A stretch of 64,000 nucleotides of DNA, from NCBI RefSeq assembly GCF_001953355.1, contig NZ_MPIY01000003.1:62001-126000 (forward strand), written 5' to 3'. The notes beneath the pieces are model-generated. The model had not been told where the DNA came from, did not search any database, and saw only the letters and a list, made by a program, of their open reading frames with translations. Every line of letters starts with the position of its first letter. The first letter of the stretch is position 1. This DNA comes from Polynucleobacter sphagniphilus (GTDB taxonomy: Bacteria > Pseudomonadota > Gammaproteobacteria > Burkholderiales > Burkholderiaceae). Positions 44,958-55,221 of the stretch are shown in pieces. Made by a program: the position numbers and the translations under genes.

Positions 44958-45740
44958 TTACTTTACCTTAGCCATAATTTTTTCACGAACACGCCGTGCA
45001 TTTTCTGCAGCCTGGGATTGATCATTTATTTTGTGAAAGAGATGCAGCACTTCAGTTGACCAAGAGCCTGATTTTCTGATGAGACCTATATTAGTGAGTC
45101 TAAAAACGAAATCTGCATCCTCGTGACCCCAACCGGTCATGGTTTCATCGAAGCCATAGATTTTGAGGGCATCACTTTTCCAGCATGCCAGATTACAGCC
45201 TTTGATACGCCGCCAGACAAATTTTTTGTAGTTGCGCCATGCACCATCTGCTAGTTTCAGTCTCAAGGATAAATATTTGTTGATTCCCTGATGAACCCGG
45301 TGGCGTAGCAGCTCTTTATTAAATCGCCCAAAGTCCCAATGTGGCCACGATAGAACTTCTTTAGTTAAGGCTTGACTTAGCAATGCTCTGCCGCCAGTAA
45401 CAAAATAACCAGGCTTGGCGAGTTGGCGATGACGCATCACAAAGTCCGGCTGCACTATGCAGTCACCGTCTAGGAATACCAGGTAGTCACCGGATGCAGA
45501 AGCGATAGCAAGATTGCGAATCAGCGCCAGGCGAAACCCCAAATCCTCATGCCATACATGTTTGATAGTTAGTTTGGTTTGCAGCTTAAAGGCATCAATA
45601 AAATGACGAGTTTCTTCTTTGGAGCCATCATCAGCAATGATGACCTCGAAATTCTGATCGTTTTGTGTTTCAAGGGATTCAAGAACGAATCGCAACGCAT
45701 CCACTCGATTGTATGTTGCTAGAACAATGCTGATTTTCAT
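44958..45740 (-). CDS. Glycosyltransferase family 2
   Basis: 260-residue GT-A enzyme started at ATG 45740, whose ATGA overlaps the stop of the preceding GT2 gene; a longer frame from 45767 would overlap that gene by 31 bases. The opening [35 protein letters not shown] and the DXD-like FLDGDCIVQPDF motif are standard for family 2. The C-terminal FDETMTGWGHEDADFVFRL is the glycosyltransferase domain with the conserved GHED. It likely extends a surface glycan, with the neighbouring GT9 and GT2 enzymes. Sugar and linkage unknown. Confidence 0.87.
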   Translation of the reverse strand: MKISIVLATYNRVDALRFVLESLETQNDQNFEVIIADDGSKEETRHFIDAFKLQTKLTIKHVWHEDLGFRLALIRNLAIASASGDYLVFLDGDCIVQPDFVMRHRQLAKPGYFVTGGRALLSQALTKEVLSWPHWDFGRFNKELLRHRVHQGINKYLSLRLKLADGAWRNYKKFVWRRIKGCNLACWKSDALKIYGFDETMTGWGHEDADFVFRLTNIGLIRKSGSWSTEVLHLFHKINDQSQAAENARRVREKIMAKVK

Positions 45741-46498
45741 AATTCTTGATTGTTTTGCAGAAGCCAAATTTTGATATATCGGTAGTAGCTACCTTCTGCA
45801 TTGGAAATCGCTAGAGTCAAGCCTTGATAACCATCTAAAAAGCCTGCTCTGAAGAAGTAGGTTCTAAAAAATGCCCATGCGCCATGGAGAATGGCTTTTA
45901 ATGGACTGCTTCGTTTACCGCGCAAAAAAGCTTGCTGGGCGGATGCAGTCGAGTAGCGGTCGATTTTCTGTAAAACCTGCGAATAGTTCATAAAGCTGAA
46001 ATGCAGCATGGGGTTTTCTAGTCGCGCAACTTGACCGCTGGGGATTAGTCGCTCATGGACTAAGTCATCGGAGAATCGTGCTGTACCCCGCTTGAATAAG
46101 CGCTTCACATAGTCGGGACTCCAGCCCGAATGGCGGATAAATCGCCCACAATACCAAGACAGGCGCGGGATCGCAAAGCAGTCAACATGAGCGCTATGGG
46201 CAATAGCCCTCTGAATTTCAGCTCTGAGGGCGGGCGTGAGCCTTTCATCGGCATCCAGGGATAAAACCCAGTCTCCACTAGCCAAATCAAGGGCGCGGTT
46301 CTTTTGGGGTCCAAAACCGGGCCAATCTGGTGGGCTGGAGATGACGGCAGCATGGTTTTTAGCGATTTCTAGGGTGCGATCGCTGCTATTGGTGTCTACC
46401 ACCACAATTTGCTGGGCAATCCCCTCTAGAGAGGCTAAACAGTCGCCTAAATTGGCCTCTTCATTGCGGGTGATGAGTATGACGGATAAGGTGGGCAT
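45737..46498 (-). CDS. Glycosyltransferase family 2, WaaE/KdtX-like
   Basis: 253-residue GT-A enzyme. The opening [36 protein letters not shown] and [19 protein letters not shown] fit the LPS-core beta-1,4-glucosyltransferase group (WaaE/KdtX-like), as does [21 protein letters not shown]-terminal amphipathic or membrane-associated helices ([20 protein letters not shown]) are typical for this group. First gene of the leftward glycosyltransferase group; it starts 10 bases from the divergent msbA start. Exact sugar inferred from family only. Confidence 0.85.
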   Translation of the reverse strand: MPTLSVILITRNEEANLGDCLASLEGIAQQIVVVDTNSSDRTLEIAKNHAAVISSPPDWPGFGPQKNRALDLASGDWVLSLDADERLTPALRAEIQRAIAHSAHVDCFAIPRLSWYCGRFIRHSGWSPDYVKRLFKRGTARFSDDLVHERLIPSGQVARLENPMLHFSFMNYSQVLQKIDRYSTASAQQAFLRGKRSSPLKAILHGAWAFFRTYFFRAGFLDGYQGLTLAISNAEGSYYRYIKIWLLQNNQEL

Positions 46499-46508
46499 AA
46501 TTCATTAT

Positions 46509-48272
46509 ATGAATGCTCAAGACCGTACTGCTCTAAATCGCTTAATTGCCTACCTCAAACCCCATATTGGCCTGATTATTGGGTCTTTATTGGCTATGGC
46601 TTTGGTGGCGGGCGCTGAAACCTCCATCCCTGCCTTAATGAAGCCTTTGCTGGATCGTGGCTTCACAGGCCAATTAAATAGCAAGCTCTGGCAGGTGCCG
46701 GTATTTTTGGTTGGCTTGGCTCTAGTACGTAGTTTGGCTCAATTTTTATCTAATTATTTATTAACTCGCGTGATTAATGAAGTGCTTTTAAAGCTACGAG
46801 AGCAAATGTTTCATACTTTGCTGCGCGCTAAAACAGCCTTTTTTCAGAAAAATTCTGCTTCCAACTTAATTAATGCAGTGGTTTTTGAGGTGAATAACGT
46901 ACTCACCATTATGGGCAGCATGCTGATTAGTTTGGTGCGCGATTCTCTCACCGTAGTTGGTTTAATGGGTTATCTGATTTATTTGAACTGGAAATTGACG
47001 CTAGTTGTCTTGGTTATTTTCCCGGTCATTGCGCTCATTATGAGCAAAATTAATCGTCGCCTACGGTCTCTAAATCGTGAGCAGCAAACCTTAACCAGTG
47101 ACCTTGCATATATCGTTGAAGAATCTGCGGCTGGATATAAAGTTGTCAAAGTGCATGGTGCAGAAGAGTATGAGATGCGGCGCTTCATGAATAAGGCTGA
47201 ACGCTTACGCCAATTTGCCATGAAATCAGCGGTAGCTGGCGGTTTAAATCAACCCATTACACAGTTGATTGCCTCTATGGCACTGTCCATTGTTTTGGTG
47301 ATTGCCTTGATGCAGTCTACCTCTGAAGGTACGACTGTTGGTGGGTTTGCAGCTTTTATTACCGCAATGATGTTAGTCATTTCGCCGCTAAAACATTTGG
47401 CTGATGTCAATCAACCACTACAGCGAGGCTTAACTGCCGCAGAAATGATCTTTGCCATGATGGATGAGCCGATTGAGGAAGATGAGGGGCGGCAGCAAGC
47501 AATGCAAAGCTTGGATAAAGCTAGTGGTGCCATTACATTTGAGCATGTTGGATTTTCTTATGCGCAGGAAGTAGGGCGACAAGATGCGCTAAAGGAAATT
47601 AACTTAACAATTGAACCGGGCGAAGTAGTAGCGTTTGTGGGCCCATCCGGTGGTGGTAAATCAACTCTGGTAAGTCTCATTCCACGTTTTTATATACCTA
47701 CTAGTGGGCGCATCTTGTTAGATGGTATTCCCTTGGATCAAATTCGTTTGTCAGACCTCAGAAAGCAAATCGCATTTGTTAGCCAGGATGTGATTTTATT
47801 TAATGACACTATTGCAGCCAATGTGGCATATGGTGCAGTGGGCGATGAAGGGGTGGATCGTGCTCGTGTCATCAAGGCTTTGGAGGCTGCTAATCTGTCT
47901 GCCCTGATGCAGGAGCTGCCTGAAGGTATAGATACTTTGATTGGGGATAACGGTAATCGTTTATCTGGCGGTCAGCGTCAACGTCTCGCTATTGCTAGGG
48001 CAATATATAAAGATGCACCCATCTTAATTTTGGATGAGGCTACTTCGGCTTTGGATTCGGAGTCTGAGCGTCAGGTTCAGGATGCTTTAGAGCACCTCAT
48101 GGTTGGCAGAACGACTCTAGTCATTGCACACCGCTTGTCGACTATTGAACATGCCAATCGAATAGTGGTTTTAGAGCAAGGCGAGATCGCAGAAGCCGGT
48201 TCGCATGCTGAGCTGATTGGGCGTGATGGTTTGTATGCTAACTTGCACCGCATCCAGTTTTCGAATGCTTAA
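46509..48272 (+). CDS. msbA: Lipid A export ATP-binding/permease protein MsbA
   Basis: 587-residue half-ABC exporter that flips lipid A-core across the inner membrane. I start at ATG 46509 ([20 protein letters not shown]); the open frame extends upstream to 46236 but that part is antisense to the glycosyltransferase gene and has no protein-like content. Six membrane helices fill residues 1-310; the nucleotide-binding domain has Walker [10 protein letters not shown], signature [14 protein letters not shown] and Walker [16 protein letters not shown]. Its position next to LPS glycosyltransferases supports the assignment. Its stop is interlocked with that of rng. Confidence 0.93.
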   Translation: MNAQDRTALNRLIAYLKPHIGLIIGSLLAMALVAGAETSIPALMKPLLDRGFTGQLNSKLWQVPVFLVGLALVRSLAQFLSNYLLTRVINEVLLKLREQMFHTLLRAKTAFFQKNSASNLINAVVFEVNNVLTIMGSMLISLVRDSLTVVGLMGYLIYLNWKLTLVVLVIFPVIALIMSKINRRLRSLNREQQTLTSDLAYIVEESAAGYKVVKVHGAEEYEMRRFMNKAERLRQFAMKSAVAGGLNQPITQLIASMALSIVLVIALMQSTSEGTTVGGFAAFITAMMLVISPLKHLADVNQPLQRGLTAAEMIFAMMDEPIEEDEGRQQAMQSLDKASGAITFEHVGFSYAQEVGRQDALKEINLTIEPGEVVAFVGPSGGGKSTLVSLIPRFYIPTSGRILLDGIPLDQIRLSDLRKQIAFVSQDVILFNDTIAANVAYGAVGDEGVDRARVIKALEAANLSALMQELPEGIDTLIGDNGNRLSGGQRQRLAIARAIYKDAPILILDEATSALDSESERQVQDALEHLMVGRTTLVIAHRLSTIEHANRIVVLEQGEIAEAGSHAELIGRDGLYANLHRIQFSNA

Positions 48273-49732
48273 CTTAAAACGATATCGTATTGCTCTTGGC
48301 GGAAACTACTTTCTGATTGAAGTTTGATTGGCTTATTAATAAAGTCGCCTAATTGAGCTAAGAATTGATTTTCTTCTTCAAGGAATAAATCAATGACATC
48401 GGGTGCGGCCACAATTCGAAATTCTCTCGGGTTGAATTGACGATGTTCACGGACAATTTCTCGAAAAATCTCATAGCAGATGGTTTGTGCAGTTTTTACC
48501 TCGCCTTTGCCAGCGCAGCTAGAACAAGGCTCACAGGTAATATGTGCTAACGATTCACGGGTACGCTTGCGAGTCATCTCAACCAAACCAAGAGCGGAAA
48601 AATCACTGACTGAAGTTCTTGCATGATCACGCTCTAGATTACGTTTGAGTTCATGTAAAACTAACTCTTGGTAGTCTTTGCCAAGCATGTCAATAAAATC
48701 AATGATGATAATACCGCCTAAGTTGCGCAGACGGAGCTGGCGTGCAATTGCTTGGGCTGCTTCTAAGTTGGTTTTAAAGACCGTGTCATCGAGATTGCGT
48801 GCCCCAACATAACTTCCGGTATTGACGTCAACAGTCGTCATGGACTCCGTTTGATCAATCATGAGATAACCGCCAGACTTAAGATCAACGCGACGTCCCA
48901 GCGCCTTATTGATTTCGGCATCAACATCAAATAAATCAAACAGGGCGCGCTCACCACGATGCAGGGTTAATTTATCCAAAAGATTTGGCATATAGAGCGT
49001 GGCAAACGCTTTTAACTTTTCAAAATTCTCTGCCGAGTCCACCCGAATTTGAGATGTATCTTCGCCAGCGACATCTCGTAAAACCCGCTCAGCGAGACTG
49101 AGGTCTTGGTAAAGCAGTGCTGGTGCAGCTTGATGATTGGCTGCCGCCCGAATATTTTGCCAAGTCGTTCGTAGGTAATGCATGTCATGCTCAAGTTCGC
49201 TATCGCTGGCATCTTGTGCGCTGGTGCGCACAATTAGACCCCCTTTCTCATCAGGAGGCATTAAACGCGCTAAGCGGGCCTTAATAGCCTCACGATCTTC
49301 TGGTTGATCGATGCGCTGAGATACGCCAATATATTTTTCTACCGCAAGATCGCTACCAGCAGGTGGGAGATACACTAGATTTCTGCCGGCAATACTCAGT
49401 TGGGTTGTTAATCTAGCGCCTTTAGTCCCTAGAGGATCTTTTAAAACTTGCACTAGCAAAGTTTGACCTTCAAATAGCAGTTTTTCTATTTGAGCCTGTG
49501 GATTGTTTTGGGTGATGTCAGCAACATGTATAAATGCAGTGCGCTCGAGACCAATCTCAATAAAAGCAGACTGCATTCCAGGGAGAACGCGTACTACTTT
49601 TGCTAAATAAATATTGCCAACGATGCCGCGTTGACGAGTACGCTCAATTTGCAATTCTTGGACAGCGCCTTGTTGAATGAGTGCAACCCGAGTTTCTTGG
49701 GGGGTGATGTTAATCAGTATCTCTTCATTCAT
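48269..49732 (-). CDS. rng: Ribonuclease G
   Basis: 487-residue endoribonuclease of the RNase E/G family, maturing the 5-prime end of 16S rRNA and cutting mRNAs. An S1-like RNA-binding domain is at about 35-125 ([20 protein letters not shown]). The catalytic metal site includes [11 protein letters not shown] and [11 protein letters not shown]. The zinc-link cysteines occur in [11 protein letters not shown]. The large C-terminal scaffold of RNase E is absent, which marks it as RNase G. Its ATGA overlaps the maf stop, so it is the last gene of the yebC-purD-hemF-nadD-rsfS-rlmH-maf-rng run. Confidence 0.94.
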   Translation of the reverse strand: MNEEILINITPQETRVALIQQGAVQELQIERTRQRGIVGNIYLAKVVRVLPGMQSAFIEIGLERTAFIHVADITQNNPQAQIEKLLFEGQTLLVQVLKDPLGTKGARLTTQLSIAGRNLVYLPPAGSDLAVEKYIGVSQRIDQPEDREAIKARLARLMPPDEKGGLIVRTSAQDASDSELEHDMHYLRTTWQNIRAAANHQAAPALLYQDLSLAERVLRDVAGEDTSQIRVDSAENFEKLKAFATLYMPNLLDKLTLHRGERALFDLFDVDAEINKALGRRVDLKSGGYLMIDQTESMTTVDVNTGSYVGARNLDDTVFKTNLEAAQAIARQLRLRNLGGIIIIDFIDMLGKDYQELVLHELKRNLERDHARTSVSDFSALGLVEMTRKRTRESLAHITCEPCSSCAGKGEVKTAQTICYEIFREIVREHRQFNPREFRIVAAPDVIDLFLEEENQFLAQLGDFINKPIKLQSESSFRQEQYDIVLS

Positions 49733-50358
49733 TTGCGTGTCACTTTAGCGCGATTGAGTAGCTCTCTGGTTTCATGTAGCGGAAGTCCCATAATACCGCT
49801 ATAGCTGCCTTCAATGCTGGGGATGAGTGATCCCCCAAGACCCTGAATGCCATAGGCGCCAGCCTTGCCAAATGGCTCACCGCTGGCAATATAAGTGGCT
49901 ATATCCTGCTCTGAAAGCGCGGCAAATTGAACTTTCGAAACTTGCACGATGCACAGTGGCTTGAAGTCTAGGGCAGGCGTGATCGCAACCGCAGTGAGTA
50001 CTTCATGTACTTTGCCGCTGAGCATGGTCAAAATGCGATCTGCATCCAATGCATCTGCTGGTTTACCTAGGATTTCTCCTTTGGGATCATCTGGCAGGCT
50101 AACGGTAGTATCTGCACATAAGATTGGGGCCCAAGGTAATTGACGCTCCTTCCAGCGTTGCAAGGCCGCAGTACTTTTGGCCAAGGTGACACGTTCTACA
50201 TAGTCACGGGCTTTTTCATGGGGCAGGGGTATCTCGATAGACTCGCTATCTTCCTCGGGACTTGGCAGCAGCATCTCAAATTGCACCCCTAACTGCTTGA
50301 GAAGCTCTTGCCGGCGTGGACTCTGAGAGGCGAGATAGATGAAGGAATGATTATTCAC
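49729..50358 (-). CDS. maf: Maf family nucleotide pyrophosphatase
   Basis: About 209 residues if started at GTG 50358, which overlaps the rlmH stop by eight bases and places the conserved FIYLASQSPRRQELL motif seven residues from the start, as usual for the family. An ATG at 50409 would add 17 residues but lies deep in rlmH. Conserved ILCADTTVS with the catalytic aspartate and GAYGIQGLGG are present. Maf/YhdE proteins hydrolyse dTTP/UTP or modified nucleotides such as m7GTP and have been linked to septum control. It is in the ribosome-related rlmH-rsfS group. Confidence 0.9.
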   Translation of the reverse strand: MNNHSFIYLASQSPRRQELLKQLGVQFEMLLPSPEEDSESIEIPLPHEKARDYVERVTLAKSTAALQRWKERQLPWAPILCADTTVSLPDDPKGEILGKPADALDADRILTMLSGKVHEVLTAVAITPALDFKPLCIVQVSKVQFAALSEQDIATYIASGEPFGKAGAYGIQGLGGSLIPSIEGSYSGIMGLPLHETRELLNRAKVTRK

Positions 50359-50794
50359 GATGATAGGGGTGTCCCTGCAGAATCGTCCAGGCTCGATATA
50401 GCTGCTCAACCAACAGAACGCGTGCCATGGCGTGGGGCAAGGTTAAGCTTGATAAGCGCCACATGGCTTGCGCTGTCTGCTTGAGGCTTGGATCTAAACC
50501 ATCAGCACCACCAATTAAGAAGGTAATATCAAAACCCTCTTGTCGCCAGTTCGCTAATTGAGTGGCTAGATTTTGGGTGGTTTGATCTTTGCCGCGCTCA
50601 TCAAGTGCAATGACTCGTGAACCTTTTGGTATTGCCGCAGCGATTTTAATTGCCTCTTTAGCGGGCGTTAAGTCTGGCTTGATCTCTTTAATTTCAATGC
50701 TGCAATCGGCAGGCATGCGCTTGATGTAATCATGGGTAGCAGCTATCACCCAGTCTGGCATCTTATGACCAACGGAAACGATTGTTAAGCGCAT
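50351..50794 (-). CDS. rlmH: 23S rRNA (pseudouridine(1915)-N(3))-methyltransferase RlmH
   Basis: 147-residue SPOUT-class methyltransferase modifying pseudouridine 1915 of helix 69. The opening MRLTIVSVGHKMPDWVI, RVIALDERGKDQTT, the SAM-binding knot stretch FLIGGADGLD and the C-terminal LPHAMARVLLVEQLYRAW with HPYHRE are all conserved. It lies behind rsfS, a constant pairing in proteobacteria, and overlaps the proposed maf start by eight bases. Confidence 0.95.
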   Translation of the reverse strand: MRLTIVSVGHKMPDWVIAATHDYIKRMPADCSIEIKEIKPDLTPAKEAIKIAAAIPKGSRVIALDERGKDQTTQNLATQLANWRQEGFDITFLIGGADGLDPSLKQTAQAMWRLSSLTLPHAMARVLLVEQLYRAWTILQGHPYHRE

Positions 50795-50834
50795 GAGCCC
50801 AATTGAACCAGTTAGGAACTAAAGATGAGAAGAC

Positions 50835-51230
50835 TTAATCGTCATCCTCATCATTAGACTCACTTGCTTTCACTAAGCCCTTTTCGCCAGCCAGCTTCAC
50901 TCGGACCGGTTTTGCACCCCACATACCCTCAAGTTGATAGTATGAGCGCAGCATCGGTTGCAGAATATGAACAACGATATCTCCGCAGTCGACCAAAACC
51001 CATTCACCAGTTTCCAAGCCTTCAACAGAAATGACTTCGCCGCCCTTGGCATTCACATCCTCTTTAACGGACATCGCCAAAGAGCGCGTTTGGCGATTAC
51101 TAGAGCCAGTGGCAATAATGACCCGATCAAATAGCTCGCTTAATTTGGTGGTGTCATAGACGCGAATATCTTGCGCCTTGACGTCCTCTAGTGCGTCAAT
51201 GATGACACGTTGTAATTTGCGTAATTCCAT
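50835..51230 (-). CDS. rsfS: Ribosome silencing factor RsfS
   Basis: 131-residue protein that binds ribosomal protein uL14 and blocks subunit joining in starvation. The DUF143/Iojap pattern is clear: LEDVKAQDIRVYDTTKL, FDRVIIATGSSNRQTRSLA, WVLVDCGDIVVHILQPMLRS and YYQLEGMWG. A short acidic tail ends the protein. It sits between nadD and rlmH, as in most proteobacteria, about 38 bases from the nadD stop. Confidence 0.95.
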   Translation of the reverse strand: MELRKLQRVIIDALEDVKAQDIRVYDTTKLSELFDRVIIATGSSNRQTRSLAMSVKEDVNAKGGEVISVEGLETGEWVLVDCGDIVVHILQPMLRSYYQLEGMWGAKPVRVKLAGEKGLVKASESNDEDDD

Positions 51231-51268
51231 AATTTCTCAGTTATCTTTATAGGGTGATCTTAGCTTGA

Positions 51269-51959
51269 TTATTGATATAAGCCTAGATTTGTGATGATTT
51301 CAAAAGCATGTGCAGGGATTTGCTCGGAGGCCACCGTAGTCCGAGCGCTTGTTTTAAGGTGATTTCTCAGTTCGGTAGATGAGAGATCGATCGAAAGCTT
51401 GTTATCAATATATATGTGGCCATATGCTTGATTTGCAAGTACCTCAAGCCCATTGGCACCTTGGTTTTTCAGTAATTGCGCCATTTCTGGGCTCAATTCT
51501 TTCTGTAGATCATGATGGGGTCGGCTGGCTGCAGCAATATTGACTTGATTGATCAGGTCTTTCCAAGATTTCCAACTGGGCAGCCCAATTAGGGAGTCTG
51601 CCCCCATTAACCAAATGAGGCTAGCGTCTTTGCCGTAACGCTCCCTAAGTGAAAGCGCGGTATCGATTGCGTAGCTCGGGCCAGCCCGATCAATCTCAAT
51701 CCGATCTACCCCGATTTTGGTTGGAATCTTCAAATACAGAAAAGCCCTAGCTAAATCGATGGCAGCAGCCTCAATCAAACTAAAGCGCACTTGAGCAGAT
51801 GTGATGGTGTCGCTTTTTTTGCCATGGTTGACCACTCGGGATGAGCAGCAATTCATCTAAGTGGAGCAGTTTGGCAAAATGGGTTGCAAGTTTGAGGTGT
51901 CCAATATGTGGTGGATCAAAAGTCCCACCCAATATCCCAATTTTCTTCAGGGTATTCAA
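51269..51959 (-). pseudogene. nadD: Nicotinate-nucleotide adenylyltransferase NadD, frameshifted at an A7 tract
   Basis: NadD makes nicotinate adenine dinucleotide, the central step of NAD synthesis. From a TTG at 51959 (one base after hemF) the frame reads [19 protein letters not shown], the full nucleotidyltransferase motif, then [12 protein letters not shown] and changes to nonsense. The rest, from [17 protein letters not shown] through the IDLSSTELRNHL motif to the end, is open in another frame (51856-51269, where the first dozen residues are not NadD-like). The break is at seven A residues (T7 on the plus strand, 51814-51820); six would restore a 229-residue enzyme of normal length. All motifs are intact on both sides. 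Because nadD is almost always essential, either the consensus is wrong or slippage restores the frame. Confidence 0.88.
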
Positions 51960-51960
51960 A

Positions 51961-52896
51961 TTAAGCTAACCAGTCACGCGGCTTTAAATAAAAATCGTAT
52001 AGCCGTGCTTCTGGGGTTCCTGGTTCAGGTTGCCAGTTATAGCGCCATTGGACCACTGGAGGCATCGACATCAGGATAGATTCTGTGCGACCACCAGAGT
52101 GCAACCCAAAAATAGTGCCGCGATCAAAAATGAGGTTGTATTCCACATATCGTCCACGACGATATTCTTGGAATGATTTTTCTGCCGCTGTAAAAGGTGT
52201 TTTATAGCGCTTCTCAACGATAGGCAAATAGGCATCAACAAATGCATCTCCAACAGCACGTGTCATCGCAAAACTGGCTTCAAATCCAAGGGAGTTAAAG
52301 TCATCAAAGAAGATGCCGCCAATACCACGAGGTTCCTCGCGATGTTTTAAATAGAAGTACTCATCACACCATTTTTTAAAGCGGGGGTGGAGATCTTCAC
52401 CAAAAGGTTCAAGTGCATTCTTGGCGGTTTGATGAAAGTGTCTGCAGTCCTCCTCAACCCCGTAGTAAGGGGTTAAATCAAAACCTCCCCCAAACCACCA
52501 TACCGGCTCTTGATCTGGCGCTTGCGCAATAAAGCAGCGCACATTCATATGAGTGGTAGGTACATGTGGATTGTTGGGATGAAAAACAAGTGATACCCCC
52601 ATTGCCTCAAAACTACGACCAGCTATTTCTGGGCGGTGATGAGATGCTGAGGGTGGCATCTGTTCGCCACGGACATGTGAAAAACCTACGCCACCTTTTT
52701 CTAGGATCGAGCCACCGTCCAAAATACAGGTGCGCCCATACCCTTTCAGCTTGCTATTTTCGGGTTTGTGCCACTCATCGGCAACGAAGGCTTTGCCATC
52801 GAGCGCACTCATTGCGCTAGTAATGCGATCCTGCAAACCCAAAAAGTAATTTTTTAGGGCGGCAATGTCGATTTGAGTTTGTGTGCTTGAAGACAA
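51961..52896 (-). CDS. hemF: Oxygen-dependent coproporphyrinogen III oxidase
   Basis: 311-residue cytoplasmic enzyme converting coproporphyrinogen III to protoporphyrinogen IX with O2. Highly conserved stretches are all present: [59 protein letters not shown] and [20 protein letters not shown]. Length is typical. It lies 8 bases behind purD and one base before the nadD start, so it is part of the same leftward transcript. An oxygen-using hem enzyme suits an aerobic lifestyle. Confidence 0.96.
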   Translation of the reverse strand: MSSSTQTQIDIAALKNYFLGLQDRITSAMSALDGKAFVADEWHKPENSKLKGYGRTCILDGGSILEKGGVGFSHVRGEQMPPSASHHRPEIAGRSFEAMGVSLVFHPNNPHVPTTHMNVRCFIAQAPDQEPVWWFGGGFDLTPYYGVEEDCRHFHQTAKNALEPFGEDLHPRFKKWCDEYFYLKHREEPRGIGGIFFDDFNSLGFEASFAMTRAVGDAFVDAYLPIVEKRYKTPFTAAEKSFQEYRRGRYVEYNLIFDRGTIFGLHSGGRTESILMSMPPVVQWRYNWQPEPGTPEARLYDFYLKPRDWLA

Positions 52897-52904
52897 GATG
52901 TTCT

Positions 52905-54182
52905 TTATTTAACGGCGCGATAGCCAATATCTGTGCGGTATTGCATGCCATCAAATTGAATTTTTGCAATCGCGTCATACGCTTTTTGTTGAGCGCCACG
53001 TACGGTATCGGCTAAACCAACCACGCACATCACACGGCCACCAGAAGTGACCAACTTGTCATCCTGAAGTTTGGTGCCAGCATGAAAGCTTAATTGATCT
53101 TCTGTATCCGCCGGAATGCCAGTAATCACATCGCCATTGCGTGGGGTATCCGGATAGTTATGCGCAGCCAGCACTACCCCTAAGGCTGTGCGGCGATCCC
53201 ATTCGAGTTCAACTTCATTGAGTTTGCCATCGACGGCGTGATCTAAAGCGTTTACCAAATCACTGCGCAAGCGCGCCATGATTGGTTGCGTTTCAGGATC
53301 GCCCATACGACAATTAAATTCTAGGGTTTTAATTTTTCCATCCGGAGAAATCATGAGGCCAGCATACAAGAAGCCGGTATAGGGAATGCCATCTGCTTCC
53401 ATACCCTTCACCGTTGGCATGATTACCTCGCGCAGTGCGCGCGCATGAATCTCTGGTGTGACCACTGGGGCAGGGGAGTAGGCGCCCATTCCCCCGGTAT
53501 TAGGGCCTTGATCGGCATCAAGCAAGCGCTTGTGATCTTGGCTAGTTGCCAAGGCGAGCACATTTTTACCGTCAACCAAAACAATAAAGCTAGCTTCTTC
53601 ACCAGTCAGAAATTCTTCAATCACGACACGGGCGCCTGCGTTACCAAGCTTGTTGTTGGCCAACATCATATCTACTGCTGCATGCGCTTCATCTACAGTC
53701 ATTGCAACCACAACACCTTTACCGGCTGCTAAGCCATCAGCCTTAATCACAATCGGCGCACCTTTTGCATCAATATAGGCGTGCGCCTCTAGTGCACTGG
53801 AGAAAGTTTGATAGTCTGCCGTAGGAATGCCATGACGTTTCATAAAAGCTTTAGAAAAATCTTTAGAGGACTCCAATTGGGCGGCTAATTGTGTTGGTCC
53901 AAAAATACGCAAACCATTATTGCGGAATACATCCACAATACCAGCAGCCAAAGGCGCTTCAGGGCCAACAACAGTTAAATGAATTTTTTCACGTTTGGCA
54001 AAATCAGCTAGGCCTTGCAGGTCGCTGATAGGTAAATTCACAATGCCTGCAGCGGTTTGTTTTGCTGTGGCGGTACCACCATTTCCAGGTGCGACATAAA
54101 CCGTTTGCACCTGAGATGATTGGGCCAATTTCCATGCAAGGGCATGTTCGCGTCCGCCAGATCCAATAAGTAGAATTTTCAT
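52905..54182 (-). CDS. purD: Phosphoribosylamine-glycine ligase
   Basis: 425-residue purine-synthesis enzyme joining glycine to phosphoribosylamine with ATP. The opening [23 protein letters not shown]-grasp region with [18 protein letters not shown], and [19 protein letters not shown] are diagnostic. Length is normal. In betaproteobacteria purD is often found between yebC and hemF as here; 45 bases separate it from yebC. Confidence 0.96.
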   Translation of the reverse strand: MKILLIGSGGREHALAWKLAQSSQVQTVYVAPGNGGTATAKQTAAGIVNLPISDLQGLADFAKREKIHLTVVGPEAPLAAGIVDVFRNNGLRIFGPTQLAAQLESSKDFSKAFMKRHGIPTADYQTFSSALEAHAYIDAKGAPIVIKADGLAAGKGVVVAMTVDEAHAAVDMMLANNKLGNAGARVVIEEFLTGEEASFIVLVDGKNVLALATSQDHKRLLDADQGPNTGGMGAYSPAPVVTPEIHARALREVIMPTVKGMEADGIPYTGFLYAGLMISPDGKIKTLEFNCRMGDPETQPIMARLRSDLVNALDHAVDGKLNEVELEWDRRTALGVVLAAHNYPDTPRNGDVITGIPADTEDQLSFHAGTKLQDDKLVTSGGRVMCVVGLADTVRGAQQKAYDAIAKIQFDGMQYRTDIGYRAVK

Positions 54183-54227
54183 AGCAATTTGCTTAATAAA
54201 TTAATGAATAGTTTGTAGTGGCACCGT

Positions 54228-54947
54228 TTAGATGGCGGCATTCGAGAAGACTTCTTGAACATCATCTAGGTTCTCTAATGCATCTAACAGTTTCTGCATG
54301 CTTTCAGCCTGTTCTGCATCCAAGGCGATTTCAGTCTCAGGGCGCATGGTGACAGTGGCTAATTCGGGTTTCAGGCCAGCCCTCTCAAGTACTTCCTGCA
54401 CCTGTGTAAATTCAGGCACTGGTGTTAAAACCTCGAAAGAGCCATCGTCATGACTGATAACATCCTCGGCACCAGCATCCAGGGCTATTTCCATGAGTTG
54501 ATCTTCATTGGTGCCGGGTGCAAAGAGCATCTGACCGCAATGTTTAAATAGGAAAGCAACTGAACCTTCTGTACCCATATTGCCACCATATTTATTAAAT
54601 GCATGACGTACTTCGGCAACCGTGCGAGTGCGATTATCGGTCATGCAATCGACGATGATTGCAGCACCATTAATTCCGTAACCCTCATAACGAATTTCCT
54701 CGTAGTTCACGCCCTCAAGGGAGCCTGTACCACGGGCAATCGCTCTTTGTACGTTGTCGTTGGGCATGTTGGCATCTTTTGCTTTATCAATTGCAAGACG
54801 CAAGCGCGGGTTGGTAGGGATATCTCCCCCGCCTAATTTAGCTGCAACAGTGATTTCTTTAATCAGTTTGGTCCAAATCTTCCCGCGTTTCTCATCTTGA
54901 CGACCTTTGCGGTGTTGAATATTGGCCCATTTTGAATGGCCGGCCAT
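54228..54947 (-). CDS. yebC: YebC/PmpR family transcriptional/translational regulator
   Basis: 239-residue protein with the start [20 protein letters not shown] and the central [20 protein letters not shown] pattern that defines the family. YebC-type proteins were described as DNA-binding regulators and more recently shown to help ribosomes through proline stretches. Length fits. It is the first gene of the leftward eight-gene run; a TTGCTG-16 bp-TAACAA promoter candidate lies at 55057-55030. Confidence 0.93.
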   Translation of the reverse strand: MAGHSKWANIQHRKGRQDEKRGKIWTKLIKEITVAAKLGGGDIPTNPRLRLAIDKAKDANMPNDNVQRAIARGTGSLEGVNYEEIRYEGYGINGAAIIVDCMTDNRTRTVAEVRHAFNKYGGNMGTEGSVAFLFKHCGQMLFAPGTNEDQLMEIALDAGAEDVISHDDGSFEVLTPVPEFTQVQEVLERAGLKPELATVTMRPETEIALDAEQAESMQKLLDALENLDDVQEVFSNAAI

Positions 54948-55029
54948 ACAGTAAGTCCTCTTAATAATTTGGCTATAGGACTCTATTTTAAGGGCTTACC
55001 AAGCAAAGGTAGGGGGAGCCAAGCATTTT

Positions 55030-55057
55030 TTGTTACACTCTTATGTCTTAGCAGCAA
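55030..55057 (-). promoter_or_regulatory. Candidate sigma-70 promoter for the yebC-purD-hemF run
   Basis: On the minus strand TTGCTG (55057-55052) and TAACAA (55035-55030) are separated by 16 bases, about 83 bases ahead of the yebC start. The match is fair only, but the location is right for the operon promoter and the region is otherwise unused up to the tRNA gene. Confidence 0.35.
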
Positions 55058-55097
55058 CAAAGTAGTTAATTAAGCAGAATTTCCACTGCAAACACCT

Positions 55098-55182
55098 GCC
55101 CCGGTGATGGAATTGGTAGACGTGCCGGACTCAAAATCCGGTGCCGCAAGGCGTGGCGGTTCGAGTCCGCCCCGGGGCACCA
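55098..55182 (+). tRNA. tRNA-Leu (anticodon CAA)
   Basis: An 85-base gene with a perfect 7-bp acceptor stem (GCCCCGG at 55098-55104 and CCGGGGC at 55172-55178), followed by an encoded ACCA end. The anticodon stem-loop is CCGGA-CTCAAAA-TCCGG, giving anticodon CAA (reads UUG). The extended variable arm (TGCCGCAAGGCGT) and GGTTCGAGTCC T loop confirm a class II leucine tRNA. It lies alone between yebC and cysB. Confidence 0.97.
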
Positions 55183-55221
55183 ATTCAGATGGCCATTGCC
55201 CTCTTGATTCCCTCAAAAATT

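Noticed and set aside
46236..46508. In-frame N-terminal extension of msbA by 91 residues
   Set aside because: It is antisense to the glycosyltransferase gene and has no resemblance to ABC exporter N-termini; the conserved protein begins at ATG 46509.
51820..51856. N-terminal dozen residues of the 195-residue open frame covering the end of nadD
   Set aside because: They come from reading nadD in the wrong frame before the A7 tract; the true N-terminus with [11 protein letters not shown] is in the other frame up to 51959.
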